Positions 35,675 to 47,807 of a DNA stretch of 64,000 bases are shown here, in pieces. The notes beneath the pieces are model-generated. The model was not told where the DNA came from, did no database searches, and saw only the letters and a program-made list of their open reading frames with translations. Numbering within the stretch: the stretch's first letter is position 1; each line of letters begins with the position of its first letter. A program made the translations under genes and the position numbers. This stretch comes from Sodiomyces alkalinus F11 (lineage: Eukaryota; Ascomycota; Sordariomycetes; Glomerellales; Plectosphaerellaceae), in assembly GCF_003711515.1 (NCBI RefSeq), contig NW_021167079.1, positions 2,583,755 to 2,647,754 of the forward strand, in the 5' to 3' direction.

Positions 35675-37621
35675 TCACCTCGTCCCCCGTCGGGGATCAG
35701 ACGCTTCCGCCCGCCGAACATCCCGGATCTCCTTGGTACCCAGGCTGCCGACGCCGCCCTCAGAGCGACGCTCCCACCCACCCAGCCGGACGACGAGGCA
35801 TGTAGCATTGTCACCATTGGCCGACACCTCGGTGGCGTAATTGACAACGTCCTGCGACCCTTGCTCCGGAGTTCGCGCTTCCTTGATAACGTCGACAATC
35901 TCCTGATCGCTCAGCGTACCGGATACGCCGTCGCTGACGAGAGTGAGGAAGCTGTACTGGGCCGGGCCGAGCTCGACGCGGGTCAGCTCAGGCTCGGCGG
36001 AGACACCGATGCGCTTTGACCCCATGTCGCCGAAGGCGCGGCTGTTGGCGAGGCCGGCGATGCGTAGCTCGCCGAAGGAGTCGCCCGATACCATCGAGCC
36101 CGCGGGTGCGTACCGACGGAGGCGGCGCTCCTCTGTCGGGGTGGTGGGGTGGTGGTCCGATGTGAGCGGTCGGGCGAGCCCGGTGGCGGTGTCGCAGAGG
36201 AGGACGCGTGTGTCGCCCACGTGGGCCACCAGCAGGGTCGACTGGGCGTTGGGATGCCAGAAGGGAGCGGCGGTGGGGGTGGAGATGAGGGCGATGGAAG
36301 CGGTCGAGCCGCCCTTGAAGCGGCTGTGGCCTCCTATGCCGTGGCCCGAAGGCGGTATGTGGGGGGCACCGAGGATCTCGTCGTTGTTCAGGGGATCATC
36401 GGCTACGCGAGGGTCTTCGGGGTCGGGTTTGCGGGCTTGAGCGGAGACAAAGTCCAGGTCGGCACGGAGAAAAGCGTACGTGAGGACGGACTCGATGGTG
36501 ACGGGTTCATTGTTGCCCTGGTCGTACGTGCTGCTAAAGTGTACTGGGTTGAAACGCCGAAAGTAGCCCCCAATGGTCCGCCTGTACTCCTCCATCAGTT
36601 CTCGCTCGAGCTGGATGGCTCTGGAGACGCTGTCGACTTCAGCGGGTACGGGATCAGCCCCTTTCACGGCTTCCTCTCGTTCTGGTTGCTCGACGGCTCC
36701 GTACTCGTTCTGCGTGGGTGTCCTGAGCCGGCTTTTGACCTCCTCTTCCGATTTCATCTGCGGCTTGTCTACGCTGCCGGCTTCGACGCCAGTGTCCGAT
36801 GTACGGCATGAGTTTTTCGGTCGGTCACTCCTAAGACTGCTCTTCAGCCCAAAGTTGGCCGATGCCTCTTCAATGTATCCGTGCAGCTCGTCTCTCAAAA
36901 AGTCCGAGCATTGGGTACCGCCGTGGCCGTCAAAGACGCCGAAATAGAATATCTGGGGGTCTCCCAAGGCGCTATCGGCTGATGTCGCCTCATCGGGTCT
37001 CTGGAGGGCCCTCCTCTGAACGCTCATAGGTGCCCGTTTGGCAAAGGAAGGCATTGATGTTGTCCCCGCCTGACTGGTATCTTCATTGTAAGGGCGAGTA
37101 CCTCTCGCAGTGGCCGATCCGAAGTGGTGCTTGGCTCGTTGCAGAGGGATCCGGACTACGGTCAGGTCCCTGCTGGGCATGTTGAGTGGGGCGGCAGCGG
37201 GAGACGAGCCTGGGCCTTGCACATGAGGGATGGAGGCATCGCGAGGGAGCTTATGGCCAGGGCCGGCCGAGTTTCGGGAATCGGGATGGAGGGAGGAAGA
37301 CGGGAGATGAGTGACGAAATAGTCATGGAATTCCCGCCGACCGGATGATAATGTCGAGCCAGCGTTCAGGAACGGGGCATGTCGTCTATACGGGAGTAAT
37401 CGAGTATTCTTCACGATCGAGTTCAATTGAGGTCGGGGAGTGATCTTAGACACAGCCTGGTGTTGGTCGGGCGCGCGCTTTGCCGGAGGGAACCCACGGC
37501 CTCGGCATAGCTGCCGCGTCGCGATTCCTTGATAGATGATCGTGGGTTGGGCGGCCGCCCTGCAATGATGCGTACGCTGGGCCAAGCATCGTAATGTAGG
37601 CGGACATGGTGAGATTGGCAT
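35675..37621 (-). CDS. PP2C-type Ser/Thr protein phosphatase, probably mitochondrial (Ptc6-like)
   Basis: A single exon encodes 648 residues. The first 80 or so residues are rich in Arg, Ser and Ala and almost free of acidic residues, which suggests a mitochondrial presequence. PP2C motifs are present: RGTRPYNED (173-181) with the metal-binding Asp, FGVFDGHGG (228-235), GSTASIALIS, LLVAHVGDTRVLLC, SDHHP, GLANSRAFGD, FLTLVSDGVSG and NGDNATCLVVRL. They coordinate two Mn/Mg ions for dephosphorylation of Ser and Thr. Between FDGHGG and GSTASIAL is a long acidic, low-complexity insertion (about residues 250-430). The overall layout resembles yeast Ptc6 (mitophagy, pyruvate dehydrogenase) more than cytosolic Ptc1-4, but Ptc5- and Ptc7-like assignments were not excluded. 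Confidence 0.88.
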   Translation of the reverse strand: MPISPCPPTLRCLAQRTHHCRAAAQPTIIYQGIATRQLCRGRGFPPAKRAPDQHQAVSKITPRPQLNSIVKNTRLLPYRRHAPFLNAGSTLSSGRREFHDYFVTHLPSSSLHPDSRNSAGPGHKLPRDASIPHVQGPGSSPAAAPLNMPSRDLTVVRIPLQRAKHHFGSATARGTRPYNEDTSQAGTTSMPSFAKRAPMSVQRRALQRPDEATSADSALGDPQIFYFGVFDGHGGTQCSDFLRDELHGYIEEASANFGLKSSLRSDRPKNSCRTSDTGVEAGSVDKPQMKSEEEVKSRLRTPTQNEYGAVEQPEREEAVKGADPVPAEVDSVSRAIQLERELMEEYRRTIGGYFRRFNPVHFSSTYDQGNNEPVTIESVLTYAFLRADLDFVSAQARKPDPEDPRVADDPLNNDEILGAPHIPPSGHGIGGHSRFKGGSTASIALISTPTAAPFWHPNAQSTLLVAHVGDTRVLLCDTATGLARPLTSDHHPTTPTEERRLRRYAPAGSMVSGDSFGELRIAGLANSRAFGDMGSKRIGVSAEPELTRVELGPAQYSFLTLVSDGVSGTLSDQEIVDVIKEARTPEQGSQDVVNYATEVSANGDNATCLVVRLGGWERRSEGGVGSLGTKEIRDVRRAEASDPRRGTR

Positions 37622-38461
37622 AATGGAGATGACGGATGTGGGAGAGACCCATCACGAGATGAGGTGTATGTGTGTGTTTGCCTTGCTAGGGATAATTGAC
37701 GACCTCACGATGGTATGAGAGGGAAAAGACGGCTCCGTCGAGCCCGGGATCGTCGTCGGCTTCTACTGTCGACTTGTCGACATCGCCTTCGTGTCGGGTA
37801 CTAGGTACTATTCGTAGGTGGTGGCTAACCAAGGAAAGAACAATAAGACAGAAACGAGACAGAATGAATCCTTGGAAGTCAGAGGTGTTGAGAGGACCAA
37901 GAATATTGACGTGGGGTTGAAGGATTTACAGGTAGCTCCTCGTTCATCTCCAGAAGAACCACATCCCAACGAACAACCAGGAGAACTTCCCTGGCCTCTT
38001 CTTTATCGCAGATAAGACAGGGTACGGAGGTACATGCCATAACGCCTGGTCCAGGGCGACGTCCTCAACGGAAACGTTGGTTGTAATTACCAATTAGGTA
38101 ATAAGGTAATACTAGATCGGCTGGAGGTTATGGGAGACAGGGATACCCCGCGCAAGAAATAATAATACGTCACTCATCCCAGCAGCCTCCTAACGATGTA
38201 CGAATTAATGATCAATTAATACCTCTGATTAAACAGTAACATTGGGGGCACAATTGTTTGATGGGATTCGTAGCTGTACACCTTGGCACGAGTAGGAGAT
38301 GCAGTATTTTGTGAACATAAGGTAGTGTGCCGAGACATTTCCCTCTCTCCCCTGAAATGTATCCGTCCTCGCGAGTCGTACGTTCCTGAGCGCCTAACAC
38401 TGCGTTGCTATTCTGTTATGCCATATGAGGCAGAAAACGAGGTGTTTTTGTCATTCAGAAT
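37622..38461. other. Intergenic region upstream of the PP2C gene, up to the tRNA
   Basis: This is the presumed promoter of the PP2C gene and the 5' flank of a tRNA gene. No protein gene is recognised. Confidence 0.5.
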
Positions 38462-38554
38462 GATGGCGTGGCCGAGTGGTTATGGCGGTACGTTTAGGTA
38501 ATCCAATACCATCCGTACTGGGAAACCGCGCGAGTTCGAATCTCGTCGCCATCA
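38462..38554 (+). tRNA. tRNA-Leu (anticodon UAG) with a 14-base intron
   Basis: The acceptor arm GATGGCG (38462-38468) pairs with CGCCATC (38547-38553), and the discriminator base is A, usual for leucine. The D stem is GCC/GGC. The anticodon stem GTACG (38488-38492) pairs with CGTAC (38514-38518). The loop reads T-T-TAG-G and then a 14-base intron (38499-38512) after position 37, the standard place. A type II variable arm (TGGGAAACCGC) and the T arm GCGAG-TTCGAAT-CTCGT follow. A T-run from about 38564 would terminate RNA polymerase III. The TTTAGGT around the anticodon also occurs in yeast tRNA-Leu(UAG). Confidence 0.9.
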
Positions 38555-40060
38555 AATGAATACTTTTTTTTCTCCTTTTTTTCTTGTTTTTATTACTCTC
38601 CTGTGTTTCTGTTTCTACTCTGTTCTTTTCAACTCTCCGCTATTCTTCGCCTTCTTTGCATGATCTTGATCCTTTTTTTTGGTTCTTTTTCTTCCCATCG
38701 TCTTTACATTTTTCAGTGCATGTATGTATTTGTTTGGTCAGGATTGGCTCCTGGTACTCGGAAGAATCCATCCCTTTCCACTGCACGCAGTAAAACACCA
38801 TCTTAATTCCGGTTGGACGTCCTGCGAGACGGTCTCGGTTGACGACACTCCGATGAAACGGGAAGCCAAGCCGGCTCCATGCTCGACGTAGATCGCATGG
38901 AAACACAATCGCATCGAGTCAAAGTAAGTAGCACGAACCATGCAGAAGCCCAAGCCATATGACGACCAAGTCCTACTCTCCGTTCAACCTGAGTGGCGTA
39001 GCTCTTACATGTGTTGGTAATACCGTACGTATACTTGAATTACGAAGCATTTGTCATGTATTTCGAGTGAGGCAGGACTCTTTGCGCTGACTTCATGCAC
39101 GCCGCGTTAGAGGTTCATGAATTATCACCTGCATCGATTTTGTCTTCTCCAGAATTGCACCGAGTCGGGCCCTTTTTCCATTTTTTTTCTTTGCTTTTCA
39201 TATCTTGTTGATTATTTCTTCGTGAGACCTGTATTTTCCTGATATCCCACCAAACCACGGCTCGTCAGCCACATCATTCTCTCGCCCTTCCCTGTATACT
39301 GCATCCTCCCCACGGCGCTACGTAGCGTCCAGGTCGAAGTGATTTGATTCTCTGGGAAAACTCGCAAGCATCTCGACAGGCCTCTCAGGGGAAAAGACCC
39401 AAACGAGAGTTCCTCACTATTGCAGGTGGCCAAAGGGGAGTTGTTTGACTTTCTCCGTTCGTTCCCTGGAGACCAGAAGTCACATGCCGAGGGCAGTGGC
39501 GTGGCGCGGATAGAGGGGAAGACAGACAGGGCCGAGAACTGAGACATTGGGTTCGTCGTCATTGCCTCCATTACTCGGAGCCTTGCCGACGTCATTTGGG
39601 GTGCGAGGCCAGTAAAGGAAGAGCAACGTAATGATAGCCCCCCCCTGCTGTAGTGCAGTTCCGCAACGCGTTATGGGCGGTATAGACCAAATTTTTTGTC
39701 TGCTCCCGCTGACGCCAGGACCCGTGCTGTAACTAATCCCGTGGGCAATGTCGTCAAGCTTATGACTGCCCGTCAAAGTCCTCAGATGTGCTTTCGACAT
39801 TCTTTCGCCGTGACAGCCGGGTCAGTCGTGCTCGCCGCCGACGGCCGATGACAGTGCATCGAGTCGAGCTCCCCAGCCGCGACTGGGCTAGTTGTAGGTG
39901 GTCCTCCAGATGGCACGGTAAAGTGCTGAGAATATCTTCTCTTGAGGACCTCGTGAGTGGTGGTATTGTTCGTATCTTCGTATCATTCGTGTCGGCCGAT
40001 GGAGGTGACGGTTATAGGTGATAAGGATCAAAGTGTATGGATGGCGTTGTGACTCGAGTC
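38555..40060. other. Intergenic region between the tRNA and the arrestin-like gene
   Basis: The T-rich terminator region follows the tRNA. No protein family is recognised in the remaining sequence. The last part is the 3' flank of the minus-strand arrestin-like gene. Confidence 0.5.
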
Positions 40061-41550
40061 TCACTCAATCAGGGGTTTCTTCTGACCCCCAACAATACAC
40101 AGGCCAAGCGTTTTGAGGGCATCCAGGTCATTAGCCAGGACGATAGAGCGCGCGGGTAGCATGGGGTTGTTCTGATCGACGAGAGAAGCGTCCTTAGCCG
40201 CTTGCTCGATGGCGTCCATTTCCTCCTTGCAGGCCTGCTGGTCCATTGGACATATTACCAAGGGTATCCGCGCTGTAATGTCGCGAGCGGAGCTGAGTTG
40301 CGCCTACGATGGAGAACATAAATTCTAGTCAGCCAAAGCATCAAGAGACGGACAAGGGCATAAGTTGCGTGGGTAGGTAGGTAGGTAGGTAGGGAGGGAG
40401 GGAGGCATGCCTTGACGGTTAGGTAGAACTCGATCTTGTAGAGTGTCGAGGTCGTAGTGAAAGATGTCACCTCGTACATGGGGAAGGCGGGCTTCCCTCT
40501 CCTGATGATTCCGTCCGAGTCGCGCAAGTCCTTGGCAGGAAAGACAAGACTAAGGTTGGTGGCATAGCCGGCCTCGGGTAGTTTCGTGGAAACATTGTGT
40601 GTGTGCTTCGCAATCCGATTGACCTTCTTGGTGGGCTCGTCGCCTTCCGGGTTGAACGTGATTTCCTCGTCAATGGAAACGATGAACTTCTGTATGGTGA
40701 CCTTGAGGGCCTTCTTCAACCAGTCGAGGTTGGGTACGAGCTTAATGTAGACGGTGATGGGGTCCATAGGTCCGTAGCTCCATTTGGGAACGGATATGCC
40801 GAGGGTGACGACGCTATCGCCGGGGCTGGTACGAGTCTCGGGCTTGTTGTACATACCAAAAGTCGAGAGGGTATCGTACCGCTGCAGAGGTACGGGGAAG
40901 GCGTATTTATTCTGCACGCTGTGGCCTTGTTGTACCGTCACGACGAGCTCATAGTATGTCTCGGCCGTGCGGCTCGGAAGCTGGAGAGAGGCCGGGGGGA
41001 TACGGCGATTCGTCTCCTCGCCACCGCGTCCAAAGGGGATGAAGAGGACAAAAGGCAGGTCCATGGCGATGACGCTCTCAGCTTCACGACCGCTCTGGCA
41101 GCGGAAGAGTAGAAGTTCCTTGCCAACAACATCGGTGGTCTCACGCCGCGGGGTGCCCAAGTGTCGTTTGGCAACGTTTTCGGCGGCTGGGTGGATCGTC
41201 TCCCGGCGTTGGAGGCATATGCGGACAAGGGAGATAGCAACGGGCGCAGAATAGCCCTGGGATGGCCGGATTTCGACTTTGCCTTCGATTCGGGGCTAAA
41301 GAAGGGGCAGGCAGAGACGGGGCATACGTCAGCACAGATGCCACGAGAACACGAGAACAAGTCCAGAGGCAGGACAGCCAGGGGTTGGAAAAGGAGGAGG
41401 AAGGGCCCGGGGGGGGGGGAGAAGGGCCGATGGAGAAGGGGGTCTACAGGGCGTGATGGGAGGGTAACTCACCAGGGTAGCTGATATGCCCGGATAACCG
41501 ACCAAAAAGTTACTATTCGGGGGCCCAGAGACCCTTACGAAGGCGGCCAT
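40061..41550 (-). CDS. Arrestin-like (arrestin N-terminal fold) protein
   Basis: Three exons (41473-41550, 40411-41295, 40061-40303) give 401 residues. The pattern of beta strands fits the arrestin/Vps26 fold found in fungal arrestin-related proteins. It starts MAAFVRVSGPPNSNFLVGYP and continues ATL|PRIEGKVEIRP (intron 1, 41296-41472). Further segments are YYELVVTVQQG, PLQRYDTLSTFG, ISVPKWSYGPMDPITVYIKL, and the C-terminal part RDITARIPLVICPMDQQAC. Such proteins often act as adaptors for ubiquitin ligases or endocytosis. No PPxY motif is seen, so that role is inference. Intron 2 (40304-40410) must begin GC rather than GT to keep the frame (FYLTVK|AQLSSARD). Confidence 0.83.
40371..40405 (+). 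repeat. GGTA/GGGA tetranucleotide repeat inside arrestin-like intron 2
   Basis: About five GGTA units are followed by several GGGA units. It lies close to the non-canonical GC donor, on the intron side. Confidence 0.9.
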
Positions 41551-43952
41551 TGTTCCGGGCTAGGGGTCTCCAGGGTCCTCGTGAGGCCGATGGCTGGGGC
41601 AGTGACGGAGGAGACTGGAGAGGCGGTAGGGGCAGTGGGATGTGGAGGTTCAAGAAGTGTCGAACGGTCGACAGGAAACAGCGAGGGAGCTCTCATGTGT
41701 GTGATGGCAAGTGACACTCTTGCGTCCTGGGTGTAGACCTGCGCCAGAGGTCGCCTAGGGTGGCGTCAGAAACGCAGTCGCGTCTGTTGTCGTCGTCGGG
41801 TTTACTCGTCAAGGCGGGCAATTTCGACGGGGGGTAGGGCTCGGAGGGACGCATTACATGCGCAAAAGTGTGTCGCGCGGGCTGGCTGGCTGGCTGGCTG
41901 GCTGACGGTAGTCTCAACGGATCGTCGCAAAGTTCGCTAGTACGCTGAGTGTAAAGAGGGTGGCGGGACAGCACGGAAAACGGCGGTACAACGGGGACGC
42001 TGAAGAGGGAAAGAGAGAAGTATGTGCGAAGAGTCGGGTAGGGATGTCGGAAAGAGCAAGAAAGAAGAGGTAGAAGAGGTTGGCAGCAGTGACACAGTAG
42101 CGATTGGCGCAGTCGTCGAGTAAGCCTGGGTGACGAACATGTGTCACTGGTTGTATCTCGTAGGTAATGAAATGTTAGCAGCTATTCTCCGCCCATCTTA
42201 TCTGCATCGCTCGTCTCGTCTGTTCAAGGTCGTCTCGGTGGTGTGTCGATGGTGGTTTGTGTGAATGTGGATCGAAACACAAGTGTCAGTCAGTGTGGAT
42301 GTGCAAAGCGGGATGCGGTTGCGAAAGCGGAAGTCAAGTGAAGGGCCGCGCCTTGTGTCTGTTGCTTGGCCTGGGTTTGGTGGGTACCTAGGTAAGGTAC
42401 CTTAGGGTAGGCAGCCAAGTACTCGGTGGAAGACCGAATACCAACCCCTATCCGCCCGCCCGTGTGGGAGGTGCGTGCTCGAGGTGGTATTGTACAAGTA
42501 CCTTAGGTAGGTATTGTAGGCCCTTACCATGAAGGGAGGCGATACATTGTACTCGGTACCACGGGCTGCTGCAAGGTAGGTATACGGTACTTCCGTTTTC
42601 TCCACAGCAGCTTGAGCCGAGACCCTCAGTGATCGGGATAGGAATTATGAGTGGTAATGCACCGCTCAAGGGCAGGACTTGGATGCTTACGATGCTATCT
42701 ATTTGTTACGACACGGATATAAAGCGCTCGTAACACTGGAGGGCAAGCTTATAAGATATTTAGCCGCTGTGATATCGCGCTGCCGCTCATCCCCATGGGC
42801 TACACATGCAGGGGCCTTAGACCTTGCCCAGTGCGCACAGTCCATTAGCCCAAAGTGAGAGAAACAAAAATTTGGATTCTTATTGGAACTTCCTGTCTGT
42901 GTTTCCCGCGGAGATGAGAGGCATCCTTCCTCTTTCCCTGGTAATAAAACCTCTCGAGCCGCTACGCGCCGATGCCTCCAGCAAACCATGTCCCACTTCT
43001 AATTGACCCCCCCCGGCATCCAGCACGACCAACTCTGATACTATCAGGGCCAAAAGTCCTCGTATGGGCATATGAGACGGGAGATTCACCGCTCAGAAAT
43101 TCAACCGAGTCGGAAATTGAGGCCTGCCTAATTACGGCCTGCCCGGCAGGCTCTGAACTCCTCGAAGAACACAGGCTGGATGGTCCGGAATGTGCAAGAC
43201 AAGACGCCCCACCGTCAGCCCTACTGCTCAACTGTCAAGGGTGTGGCTGGCTTATTAGGTGATTGGATACTGGAATGAAATCATTGGTCCAAATAGGAGT
43301 ACCAAGAATTATTCTTCACCCAGATGTGTGGGTATATTACTTGGAGCCGGCCAAGAGGTCCCAAAAAGGCTGTGTAAGGTAGTTCGAATCTAAGCTACTC
43401 TGAACTGGACGCTCTGGGAGGGGAAAACAAACAGATATCTTTCAAGCCTTGATACTAACACCGAATATTCTCCGGCTCCCCCAAACAGGGAGATGCAACC
43501 GAACCTAAGCTACGAATCAGCTATCAATTATACGGAAAAACCAAGACATGACCATTCGGTTTCGGCACGCTGCCGCAGAGCGTTTGAACAACGGAAGGGT
43601 CGTCCAAGGGATGCCCCCGAGGATATCAATACTGGAAACCCCGTCAGAAGATAGACAGTGCAGTCAAACATGGGAAGTCGAGAAGGGACAGTGGATAAGT
43701 GAACCGGGGCTAGATTGCCCACGTCGATGCAGATGTCGATATCGATGTCATAGCCCTGGAGAAATTTCTTGGCCGCCCCGAAGACCCAGCGTTCCGTTGG
43801 GCGAGGCTTCTGCGGGAGCGCGCGAATACCAGACATGCTGCGCCCAGGTCAGAAAACACGCAACGGCTGGGTTACTGTGAAGATTTAGATTGCCTGCCTA
43901 CCTGGGAAGTCCTATAAAAAAGAGATCACGGTCAGGCTAGGAATTAGCTTGG
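41551..43952. other. Intergenic region between the arrestin-like gene and the splicing factor gene
   Basis: 2.4 kb with no recognisable gene. It includes a GGCT repeat at about 41880-41904 (six units) and two dense clusters of palindromic GGTACC/CCTTAGG motifs (about 42384-42415 and 42490-42515). Confidence 0.5.
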
Positions 43953-45978
43953 TCAAATCGCCCTGGTGCGAGAGAATAGACTGCTGTAGACCGCATCCAC
44001 AACAGGTGCCGCGTCGATCATTCTGCCGCCAAAGTACCGACCGTTCAGCCCCTTGATAGCGTTCTCTCCGCCTTGCACCTTGTCGAATTTGAGATAGATG
44101 TCTCCCTTTGAGGTGGGATCGACGGCGATGTGAACGACGCGGCCATATTTGGTCTCGGCTTCCTGGCGTACGTCATCCTCGAGCTCTTTGACCCAGTCCT
44201 CGCCCTCTTCCCTGTAATGAGGTTCCAAGTCAGTAAACTAAACGAGCAACATGAGGGGACAAATGGTCTAGGGATGGCACATACTCTTCAGGGTCAAACA
44301 TGTTGTGCAATACAACGCAGCGGCTGGCCATGTTGACATTGACGGGTAGCGGCTTGGTTTCCGTCTTTGGCTTCAACACCTGTCGCTCATCTGTTCCGTT
44401 GCTCGTCTCGTCAGTCCTGGCAAGCTTCCTCATGAGGGCATCACGGCTGTAGTTGTTAAAATTGACGCCCGCGACGTCCGTGTCGTCAAGAGCGCTGGCG
44501 CCGCCCGACTTTTCGCTGTCTCGTCCTCCGGCACGGTCGAATGCCGAAGCTTGTGGCCCGCGGCCGCCGGCCCCGGAAAATGCGGAACCTTGGTACGGGT
44601 GGTCTCGGCCGGAAAATCTCTGTAGCAGGTTGGCAGTGCTCTCAGGGGTGAACTTATCGTTTCCGAGGCCTACGCGAATGGGGCGGCCTGCGAGGTCGAA
44701 CCCATTCATTTTCTCCAGTGCTTCCCTTGCTTGGGTTGCTTCCCGGTACCTAACACCCCAGAAGGTCAGTCACAAATGTATTTTGTGCAACTGAGAGAGA
44801 AAACTGGAAAGGGAACATAAAAAAAAAAAAAAGGAAACGGGGGGGAAGGAAAGGGGGTGAGCTTACTGAACAAAGCCATAACCGCGGCTGCGACCGTTGT
44901 CATCTTTCTGAAGTTGGACAAACTCCAACTCGCCGAAAGGCTCAAAAACAGCCTGCAGGTCCTGCTCGGTAACGTTGAAGTGAATATTTCCGACGTACAG
45001 ACGGTGGAAAGGAACCTGGTTGGGGTGACTGCCGGACTCGGGGTTTCGTACTTGGCGGTTCTTCTCCGCCTCGGTGAGCTGGACGATAATCGGGATACCT
45101 AGCAGTTTCTGTCCGGTGAGCTGAAGTGCCTGGGTAACAGACTCCTCGCTTTTGAATTCAACATAACCAACTCTAATCTTTCAGTTAGCTTGTGCATTTA
45201 TCTCGGAGCATGAGGGGACCATCCGGAACGAAACTAACCCCTTGGATCTCTGGCTGATTCGATCCTTGACGATTTGGGCCTCGTTGACGGGTCCCACTTT
45301 CTCGAAGAACTCCTTTAGCTCGCGAGTTCGAAGGCGGGCGGCGAGCTGCTGAACAAAGATAGTGCGGCGATCTCGTTCATCTTCAGTAAGTTGTGGAGTT
45401 CCCTCACGCTTGGATGGTGTTTTCCGGCCATCATCTCTCCCGCGGCGATGGTCTCTAGGGTGCCGATCGTGGCGGTCACGGTCACGGCGATCTCGGTAAC
45501 CCCGGCCATCGCGCGACCGATGGGCACGTCGGGGCGAACGAGAACGTGATCGTGATCGGGAGCGGGATCGGGTTCGCGAGCGAGATCGGGAGCGGGTACG
45601 GCCTCGGCCGCCACCACGGTAGTAGTCGCCATCTCTGTGACGGCGTGAGTGACGGCGGTCATCATCTCGGCTTCTGCTTCTCCGCCTACTCTTGTGACTC
45701 CCAGCCTCACTTCGAGGGGTTGACGTCTTGTGATCATCGGGTGTGCCGCGGTGGCTGCGTGCCGGGCTGTCTCGACGGTCACGGCGGCGACGATCTTGAT
45801 CCTTATCACGGTCTCGGTCTCGGTCTCGGTCTCGGTCACGACCGCGGTCGCGTTCTCGGTCGCGTTCTTTCCGTTCTGATCGATCCTTGGGTTCATCCTC
45901 GACATCCTGGCTGGGTTGCTTTTCGTTTGCCTTGTTTGCTGTGGCGTCCAGCAACGCCTCTACGTCTAGGCCTGACAT
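43953..45978 (-). CDS. rsd1: SR-type splicing factor with three RRMs (RBM39/Rsd1, U2AF65-related)
   Basis: Four exons (45239-45978, 44867-45172, 44285-44749, 43953-44211) give 589 residues. The first 200 residues are an RS/RD-rich region with runs of RD and RS dipeptides. RRM1 starts at about 205 ([20 protein letters not shown], then GYVEF after intron 1). RRM2 follows ([28 protein letters not shown] across intron 2). The C-terminal RRM is of the U2AF-homology-motif type ([14 protein letters not shown] across intron 3, ending [15 protein letters not shown]). The R-x-F signature in GRYFGG is what binds Trp-containing ligands of splicing partners. This order matches human RBM39/CAPER-alpha and S. 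pombe Rsd1, nuclear pre-mRNA splicing proteins. All introns are GT-AG and short (66-117 nt). Confidence 0.93.
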
Positions 45979-46628
45979 GCTTACGTAGCCGTGTGGCCTG
46001 CACCAAAGGGGTTAGCAGGAGAGGACCGATAACGTCCCTTATTTCGATTTCTGCTTTTTTAATGGACGAGTTGAATGTTACTCGGCAGTCAGGCGTTTCG
46101 CAGTAATGAGGTTGAAGCCTGGCACTGTCAGTGATTGCGAGGTCGAAGATGATTACCAAGGCAAGGCGGGTGTAGTTTGAGAGGAAGCAAAAAAACCCGA
46201 GGGGCCACTTTTCTGTCATTCCGGATACCTAGGTATGCCGGTAGCCTTTATGGTCACGTGATCTAGTGTGAATCCAAATCCCAAACTGTGGACGAATGTG
46301 ACCAAATTTGGCCATTCAGTGTTGTTGAAGACTCGATGTAACTTTAGCAGGTCTATTCGGCGCGAGCAGACGTCTGAGATTAAACATTATCTAATTAATT
46401 CAGTTTTAAAATTCTAGTATCATACAGCAGGGCGTATTGCCAAAACTAAGGGCTTTCCATCATCTCGTAGAACCATTGTTACATGAACTCCCCAAGTCAC
46501 CGTGAACAAAGAGCTAGGCAGCAAATTGGTCTCTCCCATGCACTAGGGGGTAGACAGCGAATATGAACTCTAGGGTAGACCAACCATTTCATGTCCAAGA
46601 CTGTGGTGCATTTCCACCCTCCAGGGGT
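45979..46628. other. Region between the splicing factor gene and the fatty acid hydroxylase gene
   Basis: This is the presumed promoter and leader of the splicing factor gene and the 3' flank of the hydroxylase gene. A CACGTGAT element lies at about 46254-46261. No gene is seen. Confidence 0.5.
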
Positions 46629-47807
46629 TCAGTTCGTTTTCACAACGGGTAGCAGCTCGGTCCCGAATACGCGGTCCCAGAAACGGCTGGTGACGCCGAA
46701 ACCTAGCTCGTAGTCCAGGAAGTGGTGCTGGAGATGATACTTCTTCAGCTGTTTATACCACAGCGGCAGGTTCTGGTGATGCAAGAAGTAGTGGGTGAGA
46801 TCGTAGCAGATGTAACCGAAGATGCCTCCGCAGTACACGCTTGTGGCCGCGTACCAATTATAGGAGAAGATGGTATGCGCTAGCTTCCAGAAAGGGGTGG
46901 CGAGTACCACGAAGAGAGTCGGCGGCATCACGAGGCGATATTTGTCCATAGGAAGGTAGTGGTGAATGCCATGGAGAAGGAAGTGGACGGTTATGCCGAC
47001 TCGGTTATCAGGGAGCCATCTGCGAGAGATGTCGGTTAGCCAATGACTGGAAGAGCAACAAACGTGCGATCAGACAATCACATACTCATCAAGGTGAAAT
47101 AGGAATCGGTGCAATATGTATTCGACCAAGGACCATAGGAAGCAGCCCAGTCCCCAGTACGCCGCCTGTTCCACGCCGCCCAGGCCCTCGCTGGCGACGT
47201 ACGTGCCATACGCCACGGGTGGCAGCCAGATGGTGGGAACAACCCACCAAGGCGTCTTGGAGAGCGGCTCCAGGAAGTTGCCGAAGAGGGGAGCGGACTG
47301 GCCGCCTTTATAGTGACGAGGTCGGTGAACCTGGTCCAAATAAAACTCTTTGCTAAAACCGCCGTACCAAATCTGAGGGAAAAGGGGGCGGCTGAGATCG
47401 AGGAATTTGTGCGTCTTGTAGTCGGTCGTGAAGTCGGTTTCCTTGCTCAGGTCCTCCTCGCGTGACATCCCAGTCCTGGGATGGACCCAGTCCGCGCCTT
47501 TCTGGCTTCCATTTACTGCTGATGGTGCAGAGCCGTTGGTGACATTTTCCGAGGCGAGGAATCCAACCAGAGACTCGTCGAGGACCTCGTACGCCGCTTG
47601 GGAGTGGGGGTGGGAGGTCGCGTCTTTCAGTATCTCCTTTACGTCTTTGCCGGCGTAGTCGAGGATAAGCTCGGGGCCGCCAGGGTGGTCTTGGACAAAA
47701 TCCGTCACATCGTAAACCTTGTCATCAATAGTGACGTAGCAGGAGTCTTTCGAGTTGTGGGTTTCAACCTCAGCGCGGGTGAAGGCGGGGTGGGTGCGAG
47801 ACGCCAT
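46629..47807 (-). CDS. scs7: Sphingolipid fatty acid 2-hydroxylase with cytochrome b5 domain (SCS7)
   Basis: Two exons (47086-47807, 46629-47019; intron 47020-47085) give 370 residues. The enzyme adds the 2-hydroxyl group to the very long chain fatty acid of ceramide in the ER membrane. An N-terminal cytochrome b5 domain holds the heme ligand in DHPGG (40-44) with a second His near 66-68. The hydroxylase domain has hydrophobic segments and di-iron histidine boxes: HRFLFH, HFLLHGIHH, HYFLHH and HLQHHF. Reading is continuous over the junction (FHLDE|WLPDNRVG). Length and order fit yeast Scs7 (384 residues). The start MASRTHPAFT is the first ATG. No sign of damage. Confidence 0.97.
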
